Shown here one piece after another: positions 40,990 to 49,409 of a stretch of 64,000 bases of DNA. Origin of the DNA: Rubrivirga marina (GTDB lineage: Bacteria; Bacteroidota; Rhodothermia; Rhodothermales; Rubricoccaceae); NCBI RefSeq assembly GCF_002283365.1, contig NZ_MQWD01000001.1, forward strand, positions 2,696,771 to 2,760,770, given 5' to 3'. Within the stretch, counting starts at the first letter, position 1; each line of letters starts with the position of its first letter. The notes under the pieces were generated by a model. The model worked only from the letters and a program-made list of their open reading frames with translations, was not told where the DNA came from and did not search any database. The position numbers and the translations under genes were made by a program.

Positions 40990-41019
40990 CGGCCTCGGCG
41001 CGCAGGGACGCCGAGGCCG
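40990..41019 (+). terminator. Hairpin after tatA
   Basis: Perfect 11-bp arms CGGCCTCGGCG (40990-41000) and CGCCGAGGCCG (41009-41019), no T run. Shares the CCTCGGCG core with the palindrome family of this window. Confidence 0.6.
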
Positions 41020-41085
41020 GCCCACCGGCCCTGCCGGTCCCCTCTCGCTCACCGTCCCTGCAGCCAGACCCCCGCACCTCTTCGA

Positions 41086-41967
41086 ATGAGCATCCTCATC
41101 GACAAAGACACCCGCCTCGTCGTCCAGGGCATCACCGGCAAGGAGGGCTCCTTCCACGCCGAGCAGATGATCGAGTACGGCACGACCCTCGTCGCGGGCG
41201 TGACGCCCGGCAAGGGCGGCCAGACGCACCTGGACCGGCCCGTCTACAACACGGTCTCGGAGGCCGTCGAGAAGGAGGGGGCCAACGTGTCTGTCATCTT
41301 CGTCCCACCGCCGTTCGCCGCCGACGCGATCCTCGAGGCGGCCGACGCCGGCGTCGACACCGTCATCTGCATCACGGAGGGCATCCCGGTGCAGGACATG
41401 ATCCCGGTCAAGCCCTACGTCGACAAGAAGGGCGTGACACTCGTCGGCCCGAACTGCCCCGGCCTCCTGACGCCGGGCGACTCGGTCAAGGTCGGCATCA
41501 TGCCGACGATGATCTTCTCGCCGGGCGCCGTCGGCGTCGTGTCCCGCTCGGGGACGCTCACGTACGAGGCCGTCGACCAGCTCACGCGCGCCGGCCTCGG
41601 CCAGTCGACGGCCATCGGCATCGGCGGCGACCCGATCATCGGGACGACGCACCTCGACGCGATCCGGATGTTCAACGAGGACCCGGAGACGGAGGCGATC
41701 GTGATGATCGGCGAGATCGGCGGGTCCGCCGAGGAGGAGGCCGCGGCCTACGTCAAGGCGAACGTCAAGAAGCCGGTCTTCGGCTTCATCGCGGGCCGCA
41801 CGGCGCCTCCGGGCCGCCGGATGGGCCACGCCGGCGCCATCGTCTCGGGCGGGAAGGGCACGGCCGAGGCCAAGCTCGAGGCCATGCGCGAGGCCGGCAT
41901 CACGACGGTCGAGAGCCCGGCCGCCATCGGCGAGACGGTCAAGGACCACTTCGCGGCCGTCGCGTAA
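41086..41967 (+). CDS. sucD: Succinyl-CoA ligase alpha subunit
   Basis: 293 residues. SucD with SucC makes succinyl-CoA or ATP/GTP in the citric acid cycle. [20 protein letters not shown] is the CoA/phosphate-binding start, GPNCPGLL and [15 protein letters not shown] follow, and [12 protein letters not shown] carries the phosphorylated His near residue 247. sucC is not adjacent, so the two subunits are unlinked here. Start ATG at 41086 after a C-rich leader. Confidence 0.94.
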   Translation: MSILIDKDTRLVVQGITGKEGSFHAEQMIEYGTTLVAGVTPGKGGQTHLDRPVYNTVSEAVEKEGANVSVIFVPPPFAADAILEAADAGVDTVICITEGIPVQDMIPVKPYVDKKGVTLVGPNCPGLLTPGDSVKVGIMPTMIFSPGAVGVVSRSGTLTYEAVDQLTRAGLGQSTAIGIGGDPIIGTTHLDAIRMFNEDPETEAIVMIGEIGGSAEEEAAAYVKANVKKPVFGFIAGRTAPPGRRMGHAGAIVSGGKGTAEAKLEAMREAGITTVESPAAIGETVKDHFAAVA

Positions 41968-41968
41968 C

Positions 41969-42035
41969 GAGGTCGGAGTTCAGAGTTCGGAGTTCAGTCT
42001 CGAACCCTGGACTCCGACCCCTGAACTCCGACCTC
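41969..42035. repeat. Inverted-repeat cluster abutting engB start
   Basis: A perfect 15-bp inverted repeat GAGGTCGGAGTTCAG (41969-41983) and CTGAACTCCGACCTC (42021-42035) spans the whole sucD-engB gap and ends at the base before the engB ATG. Inside lie another AGTTCGGAGTTCAG copy and a reverse GACTCCGACC. It could be a mobile-element remnant or fold over the engB start. Confidence 0.85.
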
Positions 42036-42647
42036 ATGAAAGTCAAAGACGCCCGGTTCGTGCTGTCGGCGCCCTCGTGGAAGGCGCTGCCGCCGCCGGG
42101 CGCGCCCGAGGTGGCGTTCGCCGGGCGCTCGAACGTCGGGAAGAGCTCGCTCCTCAATGCCCTCCTCGGGAGGAAGCAACTCGCCAAGACGAGCGGGACG
42201 CCGGGCAAGACGCAGGCGCTCAACTACTACGCCGTCAACCCCAACCCGCAGGGCCACCCGGACGTGTTCCTCGTGGACCTCCCGGGCTACGGGTATGCCA
42301 AGGTCTCGCAGAAGCAGCGGGCGGCGTGGCAGCGGCTCATGGGGCGCTACGTGATCGAACGGGCGGAGGAGGGCACGCTCAAAGCGGTCGTCCAGCTCAT
42401 CGACGCGCGGCACCCGCCGACGAAGATGGACCTCGAGCTGCTGGCGATCATGCTGGAGAGCCCGGCCCCGCACCTCATCGCGCTGACGAAGGCCGACAAG
42501 CTGTCGGCCAACGACAAGCAGAAGGCGGTGGCGGCGCTCAACCGGGAGCTCGCGCCCTACGGCCTCGTCCTCCCGACGGTCCTCACCTCGGCCGAGAAGA
42601 AGCGGGGCCTCGGCGAGCTCTGGGGCTGGATCGACACGGTGCTGTAA
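42036..42647 (+). CDS. engB: Ribosome-biogenesis GTP-binding protein EngB/YsxC
   Basis: 203 residues. A small GTPase for 50S assembly. G1 GRSNVGKSSLLNALL near 29-44, G2 TSGTPGKTQ, G3 DLPGYGYAK, G4 TKADKLS and G5 SAEKKRGL are all present. ATG at 42036 directly follows the inverted-repeat cluster, leaving no obvious ribosome site. Confidence 0.94.
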   Translation: MKVKDARFVLSAPSWKALPPPGAPEVAFAGRSNVGKSSLLNALLGRKQLAKTSGTPGKTQALNYYAVNPNPQGHPDVFLVDLPGYGYAKVSQKQRAAWQRLMGRYVIERAEEGTLKAVVQLIDARHPPTKMDLELLAIMLESPAPHLIALTKADKLSANDKQKAVAALNRELAPYGLVLPTVLTSAEKKRGLGELWGWIDTVL

Positions 42648-42657
42648 GTCTGTCCGG

Positions 42658-42669
42658 CTCGGCGCCGAG
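42658..42669. repeat. Short CTCGGCGCCGAG palindrome after engB
   Basis: Perfect 12-bp dyad 11 nt after the engB stop, between two converging genes. Shares the core of the window's palindrome family. Confidence 0.5.
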
Positions 42670-42682
42670 GCGGGGCGGGTGG

Positions 42683-43039
42683 CTAGAGCCGGACCCAGGC
42701 GTTCGTCTGCCCGCTCGCCGGGTTCTCGAGGCGGAGCGTGTCGCCGTCGAGGCGGATCCGGAAGCGGCCGTCGTCCGTCGCCCCGTCGATCCACTGGAGT
42801 GTGAGGACCGAGTCCCCGATGATGGCGTAGCGGGCCTCGTAGACCTGCGGCTCGTCGCGGGCGCGCTCGACGATCCGCGCCGTGCCATCGGCGAAGAACT
42901 GGTACCGCATGTCGAGCGTGTCGGCCCCGGCTGCGCGCCACGTGCCGACGTACGGGCCGCGGCCGTCGCCCCGGCACGCGCCTGCGGCGAGCGCGAAGAT
43001 GGCGAGGAGCAGGAGGCGGCGGGGCACGGGGCGGAGCAC
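42683..43039 (-). CDS. Small lipocalin-like lipoprotein
   Basis: 118 residues from a GTG at 43039. The signal ends LAAGACRG, a lipobox. The folded part (YVGTWRAAGADTLDMRYQFFADGTARIVER, YAIIGDSVLTLQWID, IRLDGDTLRLEN) has the GTW start and strand plan of lipocalin-like domains found in Bacteroidota lipoproteins. A longer frame upstream runs antisense through the rhomboid gene. GTG at 43027 is an alternative. Function unknown. Confidence 0.65.
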   Translation of the reverse strand: MLRPVPRRLLLLAIFALAAGACRGDGRGPYVGTWRAAGADTLDMRYQFFADGTARIVERARDEPQVYEARYAIIGDSVLTLQWIDGATDDGRFRIRLDGDTLRLENPASGQTNAWVRL

Positions 43040-43084
43040 GGCGGGGCGACGCGGGTAAGGTAGCCGCCCACACGCCACCCCCCG

Positions 43085-43702
43085 ATGCTTCAAGAGCTCC
43101 TCGCGCTGCCGCCCGTCACCCAGTTCTTCCTCACGCTGAACGTCGTGATCGGGGCATACACGCTGCTCGCCAACCCCGCGCTCATCGACCGGTGGGCGTT
43201 CAAGCCGTACCGGGTGGTCCGGGAGAAGGAGTGGAGCCGGTGGCTGACGGCCGGGTTCGTGCACGTCGGGTTCATGCACCTCCTGTTCAACATGATCACG
43301 CTGTTCTACTTCGGCCCGCCGATCGAGCGGACGGTCGGGACGTGGCGGTTCCTCGTGATCTACATCGGCTCGGAGCTCCTGGCCAACGCCCTTACGTACT
43401 GGAAGTACAAGGACCGGCCGGAGTACTCGGCCGTGGGGGCCTCGGGCGCGATCTCAGGCGTGCTGTTCTCGTTCTGCCTGTTCGAGCCGTTCGCGATGCT
43501 GTACATCTTCTTCGCCATCCCGATGCCGGCCATCGTGTTCGCTGTGCTCTACGTCGCCCTGTCGATCTACGCGTCGAAGCGGGAGGTCGGCCGCGTGGCC
43601 CACGAAGCCCACCTCGGCGGCGCCCTCGGCGGCCTCGTCCTGACGATCCTGCTCTATCCGTCCGCCGTCACGACGTTCCTCGCGAAGATCGGGCTGGGCT
43701 GA
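43085..43702 (+). CDS. Rhomboid-family intramembrane serine protease
   Basis: 205 residues, six transmembrane helices. HLLFNMITLFYFGPPIE is the rhomboid helix-2 signature (HxxxN), GASGAISGVLFSF holds catalytic Ser120, and HEAHLGGALGGL gives His176 of the catalytic dyad. It cleaves transmembrane substrates; the target is not known. It converges with the HAD phosphatase gene (3-nt gap). Upstream TAAGGTAG-like sequence lies about 25-29 nt before the ATG. Confidence 0.9.
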   Translation: MLQELLALPPVTQFFLTLNVVIGAYTLLANPALIDRWAFKPYRVVREKEWSRWLTAGFVHVGFMHLLFNMITLFYFGPPIERTVGTWRFLVIYIGSELLANALTYWKYKDRPEYSAVGASGAISGVLFSFCLFEPFAMLYIFFAIPMPAIVFAVLYVALSIYASKREVGRVAHEAHLGGALGGLVLTILLYPSAVTTFLAKIGLG

Positions 43703-43705
43703 GCG

Positions 43706-44431
43706 TCAGAGGCCGAGCCGGTCGAGGAGCGTCTGCCAGTTGTCGAAGGCGAAGGCGCCGTCGGGCGCGCGGTCGGCGTCGCCCTTGTACCACGCGACGC
43801 GCCAGCCGGCGCCGGTCCCACCGCGGACGTCTGAGAAATACGAGTCGCCGACGTAGAGCACGTCGGCCGGCTCCAGCGGCTGCCCGAGGCGGGCGGAGGC
43901 GTGCGCGCGGACGTGCTCGAACAGGGCGCGGGCGGGCTTCATCACGCCGACCTCCTCGGAGATGACGACGAACGCCGCGCGCTCGGCGATCTCCGGCAGT
44001 TTCTCCAGCTTCCCCCGCTGCTGGGCCGAGAACCCGTTCGTGAGGACGCCGACGGGAAAGGCGTCGGCGACGGCGTGGTAGGCCTCGCGGGCGCCGGCGG
44101 CCCAGCGCCAGTGGGCGGCGTAGCGGTCGAGGTAGTCGCGGCTGAACGTCTCGGGCTCCAGCGTGTCGCAGCCCAGCGCCTCGAGGAGCCGCTCCGACCG
44201 GAGCCGCTTGAGGTCGGCCGACGTGATCGTCCCCGCGCCGAAGTCGCGCCAGAGCGGGACGTTGCAGTCGTGGTACGTCGCCTGGACGTGCGCGAGCTCG
44301 TGGTGCCCGAGGTGCGCGTGGTGCTGGCGGTGCACGTCGGCGAGGGCCGCGCGCTCGGCGGCCTTGTGGTCGAGGAGCGTGTCGTCGAGGTCGAACACGA
44401 CGACGGCGGGGCGGGGGGCGTCGAGGGGCAT
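43706..44431 (-). CDS. HAD-family phosphatase, YjjG-like
   Basis: 241 residues. DLDDTLLDHKAAE is motif I (nucleophile Asp), GVLTNGFSAQQRGKLEKL is motif II, and DVLYVGDSYFSDVRGGTGAGW is motif III with Lys before it. The cap and spacing fit the YjjG noncanonical nucleotidase group, which hydrolyses (d)UMP or damaged nucleotides. Substrate not proven from sequence. The ATG at 44431 is the first in frame (MPLDAPRPAVVVFDLDDT). Confidence 0.85.
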   Translation of the reverse strand: MPLDAPRPAVVVFDLDDTLLDHKAAERAALADVHRQHHAHLGHHELAHVQATYHDCNVPLWRDFGAGTITSADLKRLRSERLLEALGCDTLEPETFSRDYLDRYAAHWRWAAGAREAYHAVADAFPVGVLTNGFSAQQRGKLEKLPEIAERAAFVVISEEVGVMKPARALFEHVRAHASARLGQPLEPADVLYVGDSYFSDVRGGTGAGWRVAWYKGDADRAPDGAFAFDNWQTLLDRLGL

Positions 44432-44484
44432 GTGGAGAGGCTAGGGGAGGGGGGCGCCCGCGGTGCGTCACCCCCGGAACGGAC

Positions 44485-44516
44485 GACGCCCCCGCGGCCG
44501 GAGCAGCGGGGGCGTC
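44485..44516 (-). terminator. Hairpin downstream of rpmA
   Basis: Perfect 11-bp arms GACGCCCCCGC (44485-44495) and GCGGGGGCGTC (44506-44516). On the minus strand it follows the rpmA stop by about 36 nt. No T run. Confidence 0.7.
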
Positions 44517-44551
44517 GCGGGTCCGTCGGCCAGAGGCCGCGGCGGGGGAGG

Positions 44552-44812
44552 CTAAGCCTCGACCTCGTCGATGTGGACGTACTTCCGGCCGCCGGTCGAG
44601 ACCGCGAACCGGACGCGGCCGGTCGCCGTCGCGAAGAGCGTGTCGTCACCGCCACGGCCGACGTTGATGCCGGGGTGGAACTTGGTGCCGCGCTGGCGGA
44701 CGATGATCGTGCCGGCGTTGATGACGGCCCCACCAGGGGCCTTCACGCCGAGCATCTTCGGATTCGAGTCGCGACCGTTCTTGGACGAGCCGACGCCTTT
44801 TTTGTGTGCCAT
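44552..44812 (-). CDS. rpmA: 50S ribosomal protein L27
   Basis: 86 residues, a complete L27: [27 protein letters not shown] at the N-terminus (the flexible arm reaching the peptidyl-transferase centre) and [26 protein letters not shown]. Co-transcribed with rplU (45-nt gap). Confidence 0.96.
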   Translation of the reverse strand: MAHKKGVGSSKNGRDSNPKMLGVKAPGGAVINAGTIIVRQRGTKFHPGINVGRGGDDTLFATATGRVRFAVSTGGRKYVHIDEVEA

Positions 44813-44857
44813 CTCGGTGGGGGGCTGTGCTTGCGGAGGGAGGGCTGCGGGCCGGCC

Positions 44858-45172
44858 TTAGTTGACCGAGAGGCCGCCGATCTTGATGTGCGTGAACGGC
44901 TGCCGGTGCCCGTTCTTGACGCGGTAGCCCTTGCGGCGCTTCTTCTTGAAGACGATGACCTTGTCGCCCTTGACGTGGTCGAGGACCTCGGCCGTGACCG
45001 AGGCGCCGCCGACCGTCGGGGCGCCGACCGTCACGCCGGAGTCGCCGGAGACGAGGAGGACGCGGTCGAACGTGACGTTCTCGCCGACGTCGTCCTGGAG
45101 GCGGGGGACGTAGAGGCGGTCGCCCTCGGCGACCTTGAACTGCTTGCCGCCGATCTCGACGATTGCGTACAT
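44858..45172 (-). CDS. rplU: 50S ribosomal protein L21
   Basis: 104 residues. [18 protein letters not shown] at the start and [23 protein letters not shown] at the end are L21 signatures. It lacks the helix-hairpin-helix extension found in L21 of some Bacteroidota. ATG at 45172; a longer in-frame start reaching 45400 is spurious. Preceded by the exact TACTTTTG element. Confidence 0.95.
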   Translation of the reverse strand: MYAIVEIGGKQFKVAEGDRLYVPRLQDDVGENVTFDRVLLVSGDSGVTVGAPTVGGASVTAEVLDHVKGDKVIVFKKKRRKGYRVKNGHRQPFTHIKIGGLSVN

Positions 45173-45255
45173 GGGAGTGCGGGCTTGGTGATCCCCCCGC
45201 CTGGCGGTCCCGGCGGCGCCGGGCAGGCCCGCGGAGGGGCGCGGGACAGAGCCTG

Positions 45256-45263
45256 CAAAAGTA
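45256..45263 (-). promoter_or_regulatory. TAnnTTTG promoter element of rplU-rpmA
   Basis: TACTTTTG on the minus strand, about 84-91 nt before the rplU start. An exact match to the Bacteroidota -7 consensus. No clear -33 TTTG partner. Confidence 0.6.
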
Positions 45264-45393
45264 GGGATCGAGCGCCCCGATGATCGGGTGATTTGGCGAA
45301 GATTGGCCGTTTCGCCGGGCTTTCGCGGTCCGCGGCACGCGTCCGCCTCGTTCGCGTACCCCGACGCCCCGTCTGACCTCCCCCGATCACCCG

Positions 45394-46014
45394 ATGCCAA
45401 CTGGCCTCTTCGGCGGCTCCTTCAACCCCCCGCACGTCGGGCACCTCGCCGTCGCCGAGGCGTGCGCCGAGGCGGCCGGCCTCGACCGCGTCCTGTGGAT
45501 GCCCGCCGCGACGCCGCCCCACAAACAGGGCGACCCGGCGCTCGCGCCGGCCGAGGCCCGCCTCCGCATGGTCGAGGCCGCCATCGCCGGCAACGATCGG
45601 TTCGTGGTCTCCGACCTGGAGATCGCCCGCGGCGACGTCAGCTACACCGTCGACACCCTCCGCCGACTCCACGACGACGGTCTGGGAGGACTGGCGCTGA
45701 TCCTCGGGGGCGACAGCCTCGCGGGCTTCCCGGGCTGGCGGGAGCCCGAGGCCATCGTCGGCCTCGCTCGCCTCGTGGTGTACCGGCGGCCGGGCGACCG
45801 GGTCGACCTCGGCGCGCTTCCGGAGTGGATCGGGGGCCGCTGCACCGTGGTCGACGGGCCGGCGCTCGACGTCTCCAGCACCGAGCTCCGCGGGCGGATC
45901 GCGGCGGGGCGGACCGTGCGCTACCTCGTGCCGGACGAGGTCCGCGGCGTCATCGAGGCCGAGGGGTGGTACCGGCCCGGTGGAGGATCGGCGGGGATCG
46001 GCGGGGCGGGGTGA
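45394..46014 (+). CDS. nadD: Nicotinate-nucleotide adenylyltransferase
   Basis: 206 residues. NadD adenylates nicotinate mononucleotide in NAD synthesis. GLFGGSFNPPHVGHLAVAE carries the HxGH nucleotidyl-transferase site; PPHK, DTLRRL, LGGDSLAGFPGW and the C-terminal SSTELRGRI (ISSTxIR motif) follow. TACCCCGA lies 37 nt upstream of the ATG. Followed by the family 3 glycosidase gene with a 32-nt gap. Confidence 0.93.
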   Translation: MPTGLFGGSFNPPHVGHLAVAEACAEAAGLDRVLWMPAATPPHKQGDPALAPAEARLRMVEAAIAGNDRFVVSDLEIARGDVSYTVDTLRRLHDDGLGGLALILGGDSLAGFPGWREPEAIVGLARLVVYRRPGDRVDLGALPEWIGGRCTVVDGPALDVSSTELRGRIAAGRTVRYLVPDEVRGVIEAEGWYRPGGGSAGIGGAG

Positions 46015-46046
46015 CCGTAGGAGCGGGCCCACCTCTCCCGTCTCCC

Positions 46047-47606
46047 GTGCCCCTCTCCCTCGAAGACAAGGCCGCCGGCCTCCTCATCGTCCGTCTCGGC
46101 AACAACCTCCCGCCAGCGGTCACCGCCAGCGAACAGGAGGCCGAGGTCGCCGCGCTCCTCGACCGGCTCCCCATCGGCGGGCTCATCTTGTTCAACGGCC
46201 GCTGGCCTGACACGCGCGACACGCTCGCACGCCTCCAGGCGAAGTCCGAGCGCGGGCTGATCGTCACGACCGACATGGAGCGGGGGTTCGGGCAGCAGGT
46301 CATCGGTGGGACGGTCTATCCGCACGCGGAGGCGTTCGGCGAGGTCGGCGACGCCGCGACGGTCCGGCAGTTCGCCGAGCAGGCGAGTCGCGAGGCCCTG
46401 GCGTGCGGCGTCCACGTGACGTACTCGCCGGTGGCCGACGTCGATCGGAACCCGGACAACCCGATCATCGGCGCTCGGGCGTTCTCGTCCGACCCGCAGC
46501 GCGCGGCCGAGTTGACAGCGGCGTTCGTGGAGGGCGTCCACGCGGCGGGCCAGTTCGCGACGGCCAAGCACTTCCCCGGCCACGGCGGCACGACCGGCGA
46601 CTCGCACGACGGCCTCCCGACCCTCGACGACGACCGCGAAACGCTCGAGGCGACGGACTTCGTCCCGTTCCGCGCGGCCATCGAGGCGGGCGTGGACGCC
46701 GTCATGACGGCCCACATCGTCTACCCGGCCCTCGACCCCGAGAACCCGGCCACCCGCTCGAAGGCGATCCTCCGCGGCCTGCTGCGGGACGAGATGGGCT
46801 TCGAGGGCGTCGTCGTGACCGACAGCCTCCAGATGGCCGGGGCGAAGGTCGACGGCACGACCGAGGGCGAGTTGGCCGCGGACCTCCTGGAAGCCGGCGT
46901 CGACCTGTTCGTGGACGCCGTCGACCCGGAGGCCCTCGTGAAAGGGCTGGCCGAGGCTGTCCGCGCCGGACGGGTCTCGGAGGCCCGCCTCGACGAGTCG
47001 CTCGCCCGGGTCGAGGCGCTCCGCCAGCGGCTCCGCGACCGGTTCGGGCCGGACGTGTTCGCGACGCCGCCGTACCCGGCCGAGACCGTCGCGGCGCCGG
47101 CGCACCGAGACCTGGCCGACCGCGTGGCCCGCGACGCCGTCGAGGTCGCCCGCGGCCCGCTCCCCGACCTGGGCGACGGGACGGGGACGCTCGTCGTGCT
47201 CGTCAAGCCGGCGCCGCGCCCCAACGAGCCCGAGACGATGCCGATGGGGGAGGCCGTCGCTGAGCACCTGCCCGGCGCCGTCTACCGCGAGCTCGAGCCG
47301 ACGCACGAGGACCAGGACGAGCCGTTCGACGAGATCCGCCTGCTGGCCAACGACGCCGAGCGGCTCGTGATCGCGACCGTCGCCCGGCCGGCGGCCTGGA
47401 GCACGTTCGGGCTCGAAGCCCGCGAGCGCCGGTTCGCCCAGCGGATGATGGAGAAGCACCCGACCACGCTCGTCGTCCTCGGCGACGCCCGCGGCCTCCG
47501 CGGCTACGACGGCTGCGACTCCGCCCTCGTCGTCTACTCCGACGTCGCCGCCTCGCAAGTCGCCGCGGTCGAGCGGCTGGCGGGGAAGGGGGCGGCGTCT
47601 GCGTGA
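46047..47606 (+). CDS. Family 3 glycoside hydrolase, beta-N-acetylglucosaminidase-like
   Basis: 519 residues from GTG at 46047. The GH3 catalytic domain has the NagZ motif KHFPGHGGTTGDSHDGLP near 174 (His-Asp acid/base pair) and VVTDSLQMAGAK with the nucleophile Asp. NagZ-type enzymes remove GlcNAc from muropeptides in wall recycling. There is no signal peptide, fitting a cytoplasmic enzyme, and a C-terminal extension of about 170 residues resembles GH3 second domains. A longer upstream frame runs antisense to nadD and is rejected. Confidence 0.88.
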   Translation: MPLSLEDKAAGLLIVRLGNNLPPAVTASEQEAEVAALLDRLPIGGLILFNGRWPDTRDTLARLQAKSERGLIVTTDMERGFGQQVIGGTVYPHAEAFGEVGDAATVRQFAEQASREALACGVHVTYSPVADVDRNPDNPIIGARAFSSDPQRAAELTAAFVEGVHAAGQFATAKHFPGHGGTTGDSHDGLPTLDDDRETLEATDFVPFRAAIEAGVDAVMTAHIVYPALDPENPATRSKAILRGLLRDEMGFEGVVVTDSLQMAGAKVDGTTEGELAADLLEAGVDLFVDAVDPEALVKGLAEAVRAGRVSEARLDESLARVEALRQRLRDRFGPDVFATPPYPAETVAAPAHRDLADRVARDAVEVARGPLPDLGDGTGTLVVLVKPAPRPNEPETMPMGEAVAEHLPGAVYRELEPTHEDQDEPFDEIRLLANDAERLVIATVARPAAWSTFGLEARERRFAQRMMEKHPTTLVVLGDARGLRGYDGCDSALVVYSDVAASQVAAVERLAGKGAASA

Positions 47607-47712
47607 GCCCCCGGCTTCGGCACCGAGGCGGGCAGAGTGGGGGGACGCTCTGGGCCGCACGTCGCCCGACCCCGCCCTCTTTGCCTCACGCCTCGGCCCG
47701 CACGCCTCCCCG

Positions 47713-47922
47713 ATGAACCTTCCCACCGAGCGGCTCGTTCTGGCCTTCGGGTGTGGGATCGCGGCCGTGGCCTACCTCTACTGGACCCTCGAGGCGATCG
47801 ACCTCGGCCTCGGGTGGACGTCCATCGCGTCGGCCCGGGCGGCGGTGGTCCTCGCCGGAACCCTCCTCCTCGCCCTCGTCCTCCGGGCTGCGGCCCGCGC
47901 CAACCCACCTCCAGACCCATGA
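47713..47922 (+). CDS. Small membrane protein A of a coupled pair
   Basis: 69 residues with two hydrophobic segments (LVLAFGCGIAAVAYLYW, ARAAVVLAGTLLLALVLRAA). Unknown function. Its stop overlaps the next start by 4 nt (ATGA), so the two small membrane proteins are probably made together. Confidence 0.6.
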   Translation: MNLPTERLVLAFGCGIAAVAYLYWTLEAIDLGLGWTSIASARAAVVLAGTLLLALVLRAAARANPPPDP

Positions 47923-48137
47923 CCTCCGGAACCAACTACCGCTGGGTGACCGCCCTCATCGCGGCCCTCGTCGTCGGCCTCGTGGCCGCCATCGTCACAC
48001 CGCGCTTCGGCGACTCCGACGGGGTCGACTGGCTGGTCACGATCGCGCTGGCCGTCCTGGCCGGCGCGCTCGTCGCGCTCGCCACCCGTGAGAAGACCGA
48101 CGACGGCGCGCACATCAAGGACGACGTGCTCCCCTAG
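47919..48137 (+). CDS. Small membrane protein B of a coupled pair
   Basis: 72 residues with two transmembrane segments (WVTALIAALVVGLVAAIV, WLVTIALAVLAGALVALA) separated by a short acidic loop, and a soluble tail REKTDDGAHIKDDVLP. Unknown function. Starts inside the preceding stop. Confidence 0.6.
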   Translation: MTSGTNYRWVTALIAALVVGLVAAIVTPRFGDSDGVDWLVTIALAVLAGALVALATREKTDDGAHIKDDVLP

Positions 48138-48161
48138 CGGAGCCCCTACGCCCGGCGCGCG

Positions 48162-48169
48162 TAGCTTCT
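48162..48169 (+). promoter_or_regulatory. -7-like promoter motif of phhA
   Basis: TAGCTTCT, 39 nt before the ATG at 48201. Confidence 0.45.
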
Positions 48170-48200
48170 GGAAGCCCTTCCGATTCTCCCCCCGTTCCCC

Positions 48201-49031
48201 ATGACCGACCCGACCGACGCCCCCGTTTCCGCCTACGAGAAGCCGCCCGCCGACGGCAAGGAGGTCGACCCCCGCTGCGTCCCCCAGAACCTCGACGGCC
48301 CGCCCCCGATCGGCGACGAGATCGAGCCGCCGGACTACGACGAGGAGAGCCAGGAGAACTGGCGGTTCCTCTTCGAGCGCCAGATGTCGCTCTTGCCCGG
48401 CCGCGCCGGCGAGGCGTACATGGAGGGCGTCGAGACGCTCGGCATGACGAACCGTGAGATCCCGCACCTCCGCGACCTCTCGCGGCGGATGGAGGAGGCC
48501 GCCGGCTGGCGGATCGCCCGGATCCCGGGCCTGCTCCACGAGCGCGACTTCTTCGGCCTGCTCTCGGACCGCGTCTTCCCCTCGACCGACTACATCCGTC
48601 GGAAGGACGAACTCGACTACACGCCGGCGCCGGACTGCTTCCACGATATGTTCGGCCACATGCCGATGCTCTGCGAGCCGGCCTTCGCCGACTTCTACCA
48701 CCTGTTCGGGCAGAGCGCGCTCCACGCCGAGGGCGTCGACCGCCAGTCGCTGGAGCGACTCCACTGGTTCACCGTCGAGTTCGGGCTGATCAAGCAGGAG
48801 GTGGGCGAGCGGATCTTCGGCGCCGGCATCCTCTCGTCGAAGGACGAGGTCCAGCACGCCCTCAGCGACGCCGTCGAAAAGGTCCCGTTCTCGGTCGACG
48901 CCGTCATCGACCAGGACTACGACGTGTGGCACCTCCAGCCGAAGCTGTTCGTGCTCGACTCGTTCGAGCAGCTCGAGACCGACTTCCGCGCCTGGGCCGA
49001 CTCGCGCGGCCTGCTCCCGGCCGACGCCTGA
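48201..49031 (+). CDS. phhA: Phenylalanine 4-monooxygenase
   Basis: 276 residues, the bacterial length. PhhA hydroxylates Phe to Tyr with tetrahydropterin and non-haem iron. The iron ligands are His148 and His153 in CFHDMFGHMPML and Glu193 in WFTVEFGL. The pterin-linked chemistry echoes folB/folK elsewhere in the window, but the genes are not linked. It may be a Trp or Tyr hydroxylase relative, but length and motif favour Phe. Confidence 0.9.
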   Translation: MTDPTDAPVSAYEKPPADGKEVDPRCVPQNLDGPPPIGDEIEPPDYDEESQENWRFLFERQMSLLPGRAGEAYMEGVETLGMTNREIPHLRDLSRRMEEAAGWRIARIPGLLHERDFFGLLSDRVFPSTDYIRRKDELDYTPAPDCFHDMFGHMPMLCEPAFADFYHLFGQSALHAEGVDRQSLERLHWFTVEFGLIKQEVGERIFGAGILSSKDEVQHALSDAVEKVPFSVDAVIDQDYDVWHLQPKLFVLDSFEQLETDFRAWADSRGLLPADA

Positions 49032-49051
49032 GCCCGTCGCTCGAGCCCACT

Positions 49052-49085
49052 CCGCCCGCCTCGGGGACGCCGCCGAGGCGGGCGG
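49052..49085. repeat. CCTCGG-type palindrome before the acylphosphatase gene
   Basis: Perfect 13-bp arms CCGCCCGCCTCGG (49052-49064) and CCGAGGCGGGCGG (49073-49085), only 7 nt before the ATG at 49093. No T run. One of the best members of the palindrome family. Confidence 0.7.
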
Positions 49086-49092
49086 CCTGCTC

Positions 49093-49371
49093 ATGGACCG
49101 ACTAGAGGCCACCGTTTCGGGACGCGTCCAGGGCGTCGGGTTCCGGCGCTACGTCCAGCGGTGGGCGCGGAAGCTGGACCTCGCGGGCTGGGTGCGGAAC
49201 GAGCCCGACGGGACCGTCCGCCTCGTGGCCGAGGGCGACGCCGAGGCGCTCGACCGCCTCACGCGTCTCCTCTGGGGCGGGCCGCCGCCAGCCGACGTGG
49301 CGTCGGTCGACGCGGAGAGGGGGAAGGCGACAGGATCGTTCGACGGGTTCGACGTCCGGTACGAGCGGTAG
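49093..49371 (+). CDS. acyP: Acylphosphatase
   Basis: 92 residues. VSGRVQGVGFRRYVQRWARKLDLAGWVRNEPDGTVRLVAEG carries the conserved Arg and Asn (GVGFR, WVRN) of the acylphosphatase fold, which hydrolyses acyl phosphates such as 1,3-bisphosphoglycerate. Follows phhA behind a palindrome. Confidence 0.92.
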   Translation: MDRLEATVSGRVQGVGFRRYVQRWARKLDLAGWVRNEPDGTVRLVAEGDAEALDRLTRLLWGGPPPADVASVDAERGKATGSFDGFDVRYER

Positions 49372-49382
49372 GCCCGCGGGCG

Positions 49383-49390
49383 TATCCTCC
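49383..49390 (+). promoter_or_regulatory. -7-like promoter motif of prmC
   Basis: TATCCTCC, 27 nt before the ATG at 49410. Confidence 0.45.
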
Positions 49391-49409
49391 GTGCGAGCCC
49401 CCTGTCCGA

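Noticed and set aside
45288..46046. N-terminal extension of the glycosidase frame
   Set aside because: It runs in a second frame through nadD; the GTG at 46047 fits the family start.
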